Source: Oscillospiraceae bacterium
Lineage (GTDB): Bacteria; Bacillota; Clostridia; Oscillospirales; Acutalibacteraceae
Reading direction: 5' to 3'
DNA length: 20,554 bases
Assembly (NCBI GenBank): GCA_009783605.1
Contig: WRDE01000006.1
Location: forward strand, 1 to 20,554
Every line of letters begins with the position of its first letter. Position 1 is the stretch's first letter. Under the pieces are notes generated by a model. The model was not told the DNA's origin. It was given only the letters and a program-made list of their open reading frames with translations, and ran no database searches. Both the position numbers and the translations under genes were made by a program. Below are positions 1 to 6,458 of this stretch, piece after piece.

Positions 1-2
1 TA

Positions 3-938
3 AGGATTCTTAGTAATGTAGCATATGAAGCAAATACAATCAGTACCGTTGGCAATGAAATTATGATGGGTGTTTCCTATTTGCTGATAGCTCTTGGCTT
101 ATTCACTATTTTGAAAAGAGAAACCATACAGGCATACAGCGAAAGGGCGCTCAGGCACAAGATAAACGAGATAACAACAGACTTTAACAGCTTGATGCAG
201 ACACATGATTTTCTGTCTGAACGCGTCCATAAGGATGCGAAATATCTGAAAGCCTTTAATAAAGCGCTGATGATCCTGATACGGGAAACGCCGGATGCCG
301 GAATCAAAAAGAAAGCACAGAAAATATTGGATGATATCACGGAATTTAAGATGGCGATGCAGGCCGAAACACAGAAATACAACGAGGAAACGGCCTATGA
401 AGTCAGCGGCATGATTCTGTTGGATTCGCTTATGCTGTATATGCTGGATTTAGCCAAAGAGAAGGGTATTGAGCTGGATATTGATTTTCAGGAAACCTTC
501 GGCGGCATTACACATTTTATTACCGAGGAGCAATTCAATACATTGATTGCCGACCTTTTAGAAAACGCGATTATTGCCGTTGAAAACAGCCCCCATTTGA
601 ATAAAAGAATAAGCTGCTCGATATCCAAGGATGATTTGGGTTCCTATCAAATCGTGATTAAGGACAGCGGTGTTGCCTTTGATAAAAATGTCCTGAACAG
701 TATCGGAAAAAGAAAAATGACGACGCATAAGGACACCGGAGGATCGGGAATAGGACTATGGAATGTCTATAAAACCATGCGTTCATCAAAGGCCAGCCTG
801 CTGATCAGAGAATTTATGGACGATTTGGATTTTACAAAATCCGTCATTGTTAAATTTGACGGCAGATGCGAATTTCAATACTGTCATGATTGCGATAACA
901 GCGGATACAGCATAAAAAAACCATCAGCGCATAGCTGA
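3..938 (+). CDS. GHKL-type sensor histidine kinase, 3' part (5' end outside window)
   Basis: The frame is open from the first complete codon at 3, so the true start lies left of the window; the ATG at 63 is probably internal. The visible 311 residues begin with a hydrophobic stretch (VSYLLIALGLFTIL, about residues 23-36), probably the last membrane helix. A helical dimerisation region follows, with a THDF motif near residue 67 that could be the phospho-acceptor histidine of AgrC-like kinases. The C-terminal half is a HATPase domain: N-box LLENAIIAVEN (about 185-195), G1 box DSGVAF (about 221) and G2 box GGSGIGLWNVY (about 246). The family (AgrC/CitA-like GHKL kinases) senses peptides or metabolites and phosphorylates a response regulator, usually encoded next door and here not visible. 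The last codons overlap a bidirectional terminator. I am confident of the kinase class; the ligand is unknown. Confidence 0.85.
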   Translation, partial: RILSNVAYEANTISTVGNEIMMGVSYLLIALGLFTILKRETIQAYSERALRHKINEITTDFNSLMQTHDFLSERVHKDAKYLKAFNKALMILIRETPDAGIKKKAQKILDDITEFKMAMQAETQKYNEETAYEVSGMILLDSLMLYMLDLAKEKGIELDIDFQETFGGITHFITEEQFNTLIADLLENAIIAVENSPHLNKRISCSISKDDLGSYQIVIKDSGVAFDKNVLNSIGKRKMTTHKDTGGSGIGLWNVYKTMRSSKASLLIREFMDDLDFTKSVIVKFDGRCEFQYCHDCDNSGYSIKKPSAHS

Positions 939-951
939 TGGTTGAATTTTT
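914..951. terminator. Bidirectional intrinsic terminator
   Basis: CCATCAGC (921-928) and GCTGATGG (934-941) form a perfect 8-bp stem with a 5-nt loop. Seven A residues lie on the left (T-run for minus-strand transcripts) and a T-rich tail (attttta) on the right. It sits between convergent genes. On the plus side it overlaps the last codons of the sensor kinase; on the minus side it begins 8 nt after the TAA that ends the frameshifted gene. Confidence 0.85.
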
Positions 952-1305
952 ATTGACTATACATAGATGTGGAATGACTATATATACCCTGTTGCGGGTA
1001 CTGTGCTGGATAAAGAATCCATGCGGAAAGGATACGGTCACCAAATTGTTCGCCTTGCTCCAGGGCCTGCCCGCCAGAAAGGCATCCGTTTCCTCCGGGT
1101 TCAGCCCGTACGCTTCGGGATGGTCATACATGTCGGCATACCCGTCCCGGACATAATGATACAGGTCGGCACAGGCTTGCCTCACCTGCTCGTCCGCTAT
1201 GCCGGCAAGGCTCCACGCCAACGGGAACATCAGGCGGCCTATGTTCCAGATGGCATGATGTATGGCGGATGGGAACTCCGTTTGGTTGAGCGAAAAAACA
1301 TCCAT
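950..1305 (-). pseudogene. Small unknown gene with an apparent single-base frameshift
   Basis: Preferred start ATG at 1305, 11 nt after an AGGAAGG ribosome-binding site; an ATG at 1326 has a poorer site. The first ~74 residues look like a genuine soluble helical protein (MDVFSLNQTEFPSAIHHAIW...). Without correction this frame runs on through the terminator at 921-941 and into the convergent kinase gene, giving an implausible tail. Shifting by one base near 1066 gives a sensible continuation (ALEQGEQFGDRILSAWILYP, then PAQYPQ...) ending in TAA at 950-952, just before the terminator. The sequence fits loss of one C in the run reading ggcgggcagg. I see no slippery heptamer that would argue for programmed shifting, so this is a recent pseudogene or a sequencing error. 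Family not recognised; corrected length is about 118 residues. Confidence 0.6.
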
Positions 1306-1374
1306 TTGACCTGATTCCTTCCTCATTTAAGTCCGTTTTTATCCCATTCTAAAAAATATAAAACAATAAAGTTT

Positions 1375-1410
1375 CTGACCAACTGATCACTGACCACTGG
1401 CCACTGTTCA
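1375..1410. repeat. Five-copy imperfect heptamer repeat (consensus CTGACCA)
   Basis: Successive units read ctgacca, (a) ctgatca, ctgacca, ctggcca, ctgttca. The last unit contains the stop codon of the minus-strand gene ending at 1408. The array lies between that gene and the next minus-strand gene. Its function is unknown; it could be slippage-generated spacer DNA. Confidence 0.6.
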
Positions 1411-1965
1411 CCGCCAGCGGCGTGGCGTATGGGTTTTAGATGGCTTACTTATTGATTTATAGAAGTCTCTTCTTCTTTTATCCTTAAAATAATAAAAAAG
1501 TATAATAAAAACAAGGAAACCAGCCGATATACCGGATACTGTATAAAACACGCCGCGTTCTTTGCGCCCTCCGATTTTTTCTCCGCCATATTCAGGGTCC
1601 TTTCCGAAGCTGATCAAGCTCCTGCCTTTCCAATAATCGGTTTCATTTTCATATTTTTTTCTGGTGTCTTCTCTCTCGGTGTAAACAAGTATGCCCGTAT
1701 CGCCCTCATGGAAAGACCCATGACCTTGATAAAGCTCTATAATATAATCGCCATATAATTTGAAGACAACAAGCATATAATAATTGTTACTGGCGTCCCC
1801 GCCGCTTTCAATGACTAACCTTTTTCCTATAACTTCCGCCTGCCCATAGCATTCTGTGCGGGGCGTATTCAGGTCTGCTATATGAGCCGCAGCCACGGCT
1901 ATGAGAAAAAACAGTATACAAATTGCACTAAGGCTTAACATAATTTTTTCTATCCAGTTTTTCAT
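1408..1965 (-). CDS. Small membrane protein with two transmembrane helices, DUF2500/DUF3592-like
   Basis: Start chosen at ATG 1965 because AGGGA lies 8 nt upstream; an earlier in-frame ATG at 1995 would overlap the end of mfd. The 185-residue product has an N-terminal membrane segment (about residues 9-28), an extracytoplasmic domain rich in beta-type sequence (EVIGKRLVIESG..., YYMLVVFKLYGDYIIELYQG, HEGDTGILVY), a second membrane segment (about 145-165) and a basic tail. The conserved GDTG turn with a preceding Y-x-V-x-F strand recalls the DUF2500/DUF3592 families, whose function is unknown. The assignment is by eye and weak. The gene starts 10 nt after the mfd stop codon, so it is probably cotranscribed with pth and mfd. 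It is AT-richer than mfd. Confidence 0.7.
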   Translation of the reverse strand: MKNWIEKIMLSLSAICILFFLIAVAAAHIADLNTPRTECYGQAEVIGKRLVIESGGDASNNYYMLVVFKLYGDYIIELYQGHGSFHEGDTGILVYTEREDTRKKYENETDYWKGRSLISFGKDPEYGGEKIGGRKERGVFYTVSGISAGFLVFIILFYYFKDKRRRDFYKSISKPSKTHTPRRWR

Positions 1966-1975
1966 AATGGATTCC

Positions 1976-4900
1976 CTATACATGCGCAACAGCAACCGAT
2001 ACCGCCTCCAACGCCTCCCGCAGCGTATCTAACGGCGTGCCGTTCTCCTTCATCTTCACCGCCAGATACGGCTTCGCGCCGGCGCTGACCATGATCCGGC
2101 CGCGCATGGCTGCCGACATTTTGGAGGCGATCTCCATGTTCAGCACCCGCTGATACAGCAGCAGCGTGTCATTCTGCTGCTTGATTTCATAAATCCCCGC
2201 CGCCGCCGCCATATTCCGCAGCAACGCCACCTCGATCAGCCCCTGCACCGCCGCCGGCGGCTCGCCGAACCGGTCGATCAGCTCGTCGGTCACGTCCAAT
2301 GAATCCTCGAAATCCCGGATATCGGCGATTTTGCGGTAGATATCCAGCCGCTGGGAATGGGAGGCGATATACCTCTCGGGGATATGGGCGGTCACCTGCA
2401 GATCGACCAGACATTCGGCGTCTGCCTTGGTTTCCGGCTGCCCTTTTTCGGCAGCCACCGCCTGGGCCAGCATCCGCAGGTACATCTCATACCCCACCGC
2501 CTCCATATGGCCGTGCTGCTGGGCACCCAGCAGATTGCCGGCACCGCGCAGCTCCATGTCCCGCATGGCGATCTTGAACCCCGCGCCGAATTCGGTGAAT
2601 TCCCGCATCGCCTCCAACCGCTTGGCGGCCACGTCGGTCAGCACCTTGCCGCGGACGAAGGTCAGGTAGGCAAATGCCCGCCGGGAGGACCGGCCCACCC
2701 GGCCGCGGATCTGGTGCAGCTGGGACAGGCCGAACCGGTCGGCGTTTTCGATGATCAGGGTGTTGACGTTGGGGATGTCCACCCCGGTTTCGATGATGGT
2801 GGTGCAGACCAGCACGTCGATCTCATGATCCAGCACCGCCCGCCAGATATCCGAAAGCTCTTCCTCGCTCATCTGGCCGTGGGCCACCCCGACCCGGGCT
2901 TCCGGGATCCGCGTCTGGATGCCGGCAGCCAGCCGCTCGAGATCCTCTATCCGGTTGTGCAGATAATATACCTGTCCGTCCCGGCGCAGCTCCCGCCGGA
3001 TGGCGTCGGTGACGATGCCGTGGTCGTAATCCAGCACATAGGTCTGGACCGGATGCCGGTCCTGGGGCGCCTCCTCAATCACCGACATGTCCCGGATCCC
3101 GCTCATCGCCATGTTCAGCGTCCGGGGAATCGGGGTCGCCGACAGGGTCAGCACGTCGATATTCGGCGCCAGCTCCTTGATCCGTTCCTTCTGGGTGACC
3201 CCAAACCGCTGCTCCTCGTCCACGACAAACAGCCCGAGGTCACTGAATTGCACATCCTTGCTCAGCAAACGGTGGGTGCCAACCAAAATGTCGATCTCGC
3301 CCAGCGCCAGCCGCTCCAAAATTTCTTCCTGCTGTTTCGGGGTGCGGAACCGGGAGAGCATCTCGATATGTACCGGGAACCCCTCGAAGCGTTTGATGAT
3401 GGTGTTGTAATGCTGGAAGGCCAGTATCGTGGTGGGGACCAATATCACGCACTGTTTGGATTGGCTGATGCATTTGAAGGCCGCCCGCAGCGCCACCTCG
3501 GTCTTGCCGAAGCCCACGTCGCCGCAGAGCAGCCGGTCCATCGGCACCGCCCGCTCCATGTCCGCCTTGATCTCATCGGTACAGCGCAGCTGATCGTCGG
3601 TCTCCTGATACTCAAAATGCCGCTCGAAATCATACTGCCACTCGGCGTCGGGGGAAAAGGCGAAGCCGGGCGCCGCCATCCGCTGGGAATACAGCCGGAT
3701 CAGCTGCCGGGCGATATCCTTCACCGCCGCTTTTACCCGGGTTTTGGCTTTCTGCCATTCCTGCCCGCCGAGGCGGTGGAGTTTTAAGGCGATATCCTCT
3801 CTTGTGCCGATATATTTGCTCACCAAATCCATCTGGGTCACCGGTACATATAACGTGTCGCCTTTGGCGTACTGCAATTGGATGTAATCCTTTTCGATGC
3901 CCTGGACCTGTAAATTCTTGATCCCCTGATAGATGCCGATACCGTGGGCGGCGTGAACTACATAATCGCCGGGGTTCAGCTCGCTCAGCGAATGGATCTC
4001 GGCGCCCTTGTCCCGCCGCTGCCGCCGCACCGGTTTCCGGGTGGCGTTGGACCGGCCGTGGGTGATAACCGCCAGCTCGGCTTCCGGGAATTCAAATCCG
4101 GAGGACAGCCCGCCGGGGATTACCAAAACCTGCCCCCGTATCGGCGCCTCCGGCGACGGGGCATAGACCGCCGGCAGCCCTTCGTTGCGCAAATCCTCGG
4201 CCAATACCTGCGCAACCCGCTCCTCGCTTCCGGCCAGCACCACGCCCGCCCATTGCCGCCGCAGTACATCCCGCAGATCCTCGCAGAGCAGCTCGACGCT
4301 GCCGGACCAGACCGGCAATTGTCTGGCAGTGATGTTATACAAGCCAACCAACTTAAAATCCTGCTCGGTCCGGGCGAAAGAATCCAGCAGTACGCAGCCC
4401 CGCCGATGGAGACAGCGGACCAGCTCGTCATAATCCCAAGCGTATGTGGTCAGCCCGCGGCAGAGCTGGCCCTCCTCCAACAACGCTTCGATATCTTCAT
4501 TCAACTGCCAGCCGGCGGTCCGCATCCGCTCCCGCACCTTGACCGGCTCCGACACAAACAGCACCGCGTCTTCGGCATAGGAGAACAACGTAGCCGGCGG
4601 ATAGAGCAGCGGGATATATTTGTCAAGTGACGCCGGCTGGCCCCCGCCCCGCAGCCGGTCGGCGTCGGCGAACAGGTTTTCCCGGACAATCGCGGCGTTT
4701 TTGCCCCGCAGTCCGGCGGCCAGCTGTTCGATTTTATCCGCCAGCCCGGCGGGGTCGTCATACAATATTTCGGCGGCCGGCGGGATCGAGACCGCGTCCA
4801 ACGGTTCGGTGCGCCGCTGGGTCAGCAGGTCAAAGGCGGCGATGGTGTCCACCGTATCCCCCCACAGCTCTAACCGCACCGGGGCCGACGCGCCGGAGGG

Positions 4901-5452
4901 GAAGATGTCATAAATGCCGCCCCGGACCGCGAACTGGCCGGATCCCTCGATCGTCTCACACCGCTGATACCCCGCCCGCACCAGCGTGTCACTCAAAGAC
5001 GCCACCGGCAGCCGCTTGCCGGCGACAATATCAACAGTAAAGTCCAGCAGTTTTTCGGGCGGCAGGGTGAACTGGCACGCCGCGTCAGCGGCGGCCACCA
5101 CCACATCATAGCCCCGTTCAGCGATCGCCGCCAGCGTGCTCAGCCTCTGCTGCTCATATTCCCGGGAGGTGGATTCCACCCGCCGCAGCGACAGGTCCCG
5201 CGCCGGCAGCAACAGCGTGACGCTGCCCAACCGCCGCAGATCCTCCGACAGCCGGTTGGCCTCCGCCTCATCGGCGGTCAGCACGACGGCCTTGCGCTTT
5301 AAATTTTTAATCAATCCGTGGATAAACAGCGCCTTGTGGATATGCCCCAGTCCCGTAAGGGCAGCCGGAAGCCGCCCCGCGCCGATATCGGCCGCGAGGC
5401 CGGAAAAGGCGGGGAGAGATGTGAGGGCGCGGGTAAAAAGATTTGTTGAGAT
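1976..5452 (-). CDS. mfd: Transcription-repair coupling factor Mfd (non-canonical ATC start inferred)
   Basis: ATP-dependent DNA translocase that removes stalled RNA polymerase and recruits UvrA to lesions. With the start proposed here it has 1158 residues, normal for Mfd. Visible parts: the N-terminal UvrB-like region (TGLGHIHKALF near residue 33; LTADEAEA), the CarD-like polymerase-interaction domain (GDYVVHAAHGIGIY near 496), Walker A GDVGFGKTE (about 643), the DEEQ box VVDEEQRFG (about 744), LSATPIPRTL, QIRGRVGRS and the C-terminal TRCF domain. The first ordinary in-frame start is a TTG at 5314, but clear homology continues upstream of it. The frame is open back to an ATC at 5450-5452, placed 7 nt after a perfect AGGAGG; there is no ATG, GTG or TTG between the upstream stop and 5314. 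Either ATC is used or an ATG has been mutated or misread. Downstream of pth, upstream of the small membrane protein. Confidence 0.95.
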   Translation of the reverse strand: MSTNLFTRALTSLPAFSGLAADIGAGRLPAALTGLGHIHKALFIHGLIKNLKRKAVVLTADEAEANRLSEDLRRLGSVTLLLPARDLSLRRVESTSREYEQQRLSTLAAIAERGYDVVVAAADAACQFTLPPEKLLDFTVDIVAGKRLPVASLSDTLVRAGYQRCETIEGSGQFAVRGGIYDIFPSGASAPVRLELWGDTVDTIAAFDLLTQRRTEPLDAVSIPPAAEILYDDPAGLADKIEQLAAGLRGKNAAIVRENLFADADRLRGGGQPASLDKYIPLLYPPATLFSYAEDAVLFVSEPVKVRERMRTAGWQLNEDIEALLEEGQLCRGLTTYAWDYDELVRCLHRRGCVLLDSFARTEQDFKLVGLYNITARQLPVWSGSVELLCEDLRDVLRRQWAGVVLAGSEERVAQVLAEDLRNEGLPAVYAPSPEAPIRGQVLVIPGGLSSGFEFPEAELAVITHGRSNATRKPVRRQRRDKGAEIHSLSELNPGDYVVHAAHGIGIYQGIKNLQVQGIEKDYIQLQYAKGDTLYVPVTQMDLVSKYIGTREDIALKLHRLGGQEWQKAKTRVKAAVKDIARQLIRLYSQRMAAPGFAFSPDAEWQYDFERHFEYQETDDQLRCTDEIKADMERAVPMDRLLCGDVGFGKTEVALRAAFKCISQSKQCVILVPTTILAFQHYNTIIKRFEGFPVHIEMLSRFRTPKQQEEILERLALGEIDILVGTHRLLSKDVQFSDLGLFVVDEEQRFGVTQKERIKELAPNIDVLTLSATPIPRTLNMAMSGIRDMSVIEEAPQDRHPVQTYVLDYDHGIVTDAIRRELRRDGQVYYLHNRIEDLERLAAGIQTRIPEARVGVAHGQMSEEELSDIWRAVLDHEIDVLVCTTIIETGVDIPNVNTLIIENADRFGLSQLHQIRGRVGRSSRRAFAYLTFVRGKVLTDVAAKRLEAMREFTEFGAGFKIAMRDMELRGAGNLLGAQQHGHMEAVGYEMYLRMLAQAVAAEKGQPETKADAECLVDLQVTAHIPERYIASHSQRLDIYRKIADIRDFEDSLDVTDELIDRFGEPPAAVQGLIEVALLRNMAAAAGIYEIKQQNDTLLLYQRVLNMEIASKMSAAMRGRIMVSAGAKPYLAVKMKENGTPLDTLREALEAVSVAVAHV

Positions 5453-5472
5453 AGCTGCTCCTCCTTTTTATG

Positions 5473-5524
5473 AATGCGGAATTGATGCACCGATTAATCT
5501 TATCTGTATCTATAATTCCGCATT
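5473..5524. repeat. 11-bp inverted repeat between pth and mfd
   Basis: AATGCGGAATT (5473-5483) and AATTCCGCATT (5514-5524) are perfect complements separated by 30 nt. The right arm overlaps the pth stop codon and the left arm lies about 10 nt upstream of the mfd ribosome-binding site on the transcript. No T-run follows on either strand, so it is not a classical terminator. An intercistronic stability or processing hairpin is possible. Confidence 0.6.
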
Positions 5525-6125
5525 ATTTCGAGTATAAATTCATCGCCCGCTCAATCCCCTCGCCCACCAGCGTCACAACCGCCGCCGACGCATTGTCGAC
5601 CGCTTCCACCATCACCTTTGCCTCGTTTGGCGAAAATTTCGACAGCACCCAGTCGGCCAGCTCGTAATCCGGATGCGGTTTGGCGCCGACGCCGATGCGG
5701 ATGCGGGGGAACTGGTCGGATTGGAGGTGGTAGAGGATGCTGGCCATCCCCTTCTGGCCGCCGTCACTGCCTGACCGGCGGATCCGGACGGCGCCAGCCG
5801 GCAGCGCCACCTCGTCGCAGACGACGAGCAGCTGTTCCGGGGCCAGCTTATAAAACCGCATCGCCTCCCGCACCGCAATACCGGAATTGTTCATATATGT
5901 CTGGGGCATCATCAGCAATACCCGCTTATCCTCGATCCGCGCCTCGCCGCAGAGCGACTGGAACCGGATTTTTTTGACCGGCGCGGACAGCCGTGCGGAC
6001 AGCGCTTCAATAACGGCAAACCCGATGTTGTGGCGGGTCCCCTCATATTTACGCCCCGGGTTGCCTAACCCGGCGATCAAAAAATCCACCGGGCCGGCCG
6101 GTTTATTGTTTTTTCGGAAAAACAT
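5523..6125 (-). CDS. pth: Peptidyl-tRNA hydrolase
   Basis: Cleaves the ester bond of peptidyl-tRNAs released from ribosomes. Start chosen at ATG 6125, giving 200 residues (family usually 185-200); the frame is open to 6206, but that extension is basic, unlike Pth, and falls on the likely promoter. GGAAGGGA lies about 11 nt upstream. Motifs: GLGNPGRKYEGTRHNIGF with Asn22 and catalytic His32, PQTYMNNSG with Asn79, and VCDEVALP with Asp104, which positions the histidine. The conserved GGHNG motif (His113-Asn114 in E. coli) reads GGQKG here (Gln124-Lys125), so two substrate-contacting residues differ. The catalytic core is otherwise intact and I expect an active enzyme. It lies upstream of mfd in the same direction, the usual Firmicutes order. 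Confidence 0.94.
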   Translation of the reverse strand: MFFRKNNKPAGPVDFLIAGLGNPGRKYEGTRHNIGFAVIEALSARLSAPVKKIRFQSLCGEARIEDKRVLLMMPQTYMNNSGIAVREAMRFYKLAPEQLLVVCDEVALPAGAVRIRRSGSDGGQKGMASILYHLQSDQFPRIRIGVGAKPHPDYELADWVLSKFSPNEAKVMVEAVDNASAAVVTLVGEGIERAMNLYSK

Positions 6126-6201
6126 GGAAAATATGGTCCCTTCCAGAAATTTAAACGCAAATATCCGCCTCCGCGGCACCCGCGGAAGCTGTGTTTTGGC
6201 T

Positions 6202-6230
6202 ATCATAACACATTTCTAAAACAATTTCCA
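6202..6230 (-). promoter_or_regulatory. Probable promoter for pth-mfd
   Basis: On the minus strand TGGAAA (6230-6225) and TATGAT (6207-6202) are separated by 17 nt. The -35 box matches 4 of 6 consensus bases and the -10 box 5 of 6. It would give a leader of about 70 nt before the pth ATG at 6125 and is divergent from the tRNA promoter. Confidence 0.5.
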
Positions 6231-6250
6231 GCGAAAAATGAAATTTGGTG

Positions 6251-6280
6251 TTGACAAATGTATAGGGTATACTATATAAT
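6251..6280 (+). promoter_or_regulatory. Strong sigma-A-type promoter of the tRNA-Met/tRNA-Glu unit
   Basis: TTGACA (6251-6256) and TATAAT (6275-6280), both perfect consensus, are separated by 18 nt. They lie 46 nt upstream of the first tRNA. No coding region intervenes. Confidence 0.85.
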
Positions 6281-6325
6281 AGCCTGCGCCCCTGTTGTGC
6301 GCGTCAGTGCGCACTCCTCACACAT

Positions 6326-6402
6326 GGCGGTATAGCTCAGTTGGCTAGAGCATGCGGTTCATACCCGCAGTGTCGTTGGTTCAAATCCGACTACCGCTAC
6401 CA
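6326..6402 (+). tRNA. tRNA-Met (CAT), elongator type
   Basis: Full cloverleaf of 77 nt with encoded CCA: acceptor GGCGGTA/TACCGCT (terminal G-U as in Firmicutes elongator tRNA-Met), D-stem GCTC/GAGC, anticodon stem TGCGG/CCGCA around TTCATAC, T-arm GTTGG TTCAAAT CCGAC. The G1-U72 pair, rather than the C-A mismatch of initiators, argues against tRNA-fMet. A tRNA-Ile2 read by modified CAT is less likely. Confidence 0.95.
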
Positions 6403-6403
6403 A

Positions 6404-6458
6404 ATTAGATGTTAGATTTTAGCGCTTAGATATTAGAGTCTAAAATCTAACATCTAAT
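6404..6458. repeat. 19-bp perfect inverted repeat between two tRNA genes
   Basis: ATTAGATGTTAGATTTTAG (6404-6422) and its exact complement (6440-6458) flank a 17-nt loop that itself holds pieces of the same word (ttagatattag). It begins 2 nt after the CCA of tRNA-Met and ends 5 nt before tRNA-Glu. In the primary transcript it would be a long AU-rich hairpin separating the tRNAs. It also holds the stop codon of the antisense recombinase frame. Confidence 0.85.

Noticed and set aside
850..949. C-terminal extension of the 1305-start minus-strand gene
   Set aside because: The extension exists only because of the apparent frameshift; it reads through a strong terminator and into the sensor kinase gene on the other strand.
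2357..3787. 476-codon open frame antisense to mfd
   Set aside because: It lies over the conserved helicase core of mfd, is Pro/His/Gly-rich in the way GC-rich antisense frames are, and has no ribosome-binding site. The same applies to other long frames opposite mfd and the NuoF-like gene.
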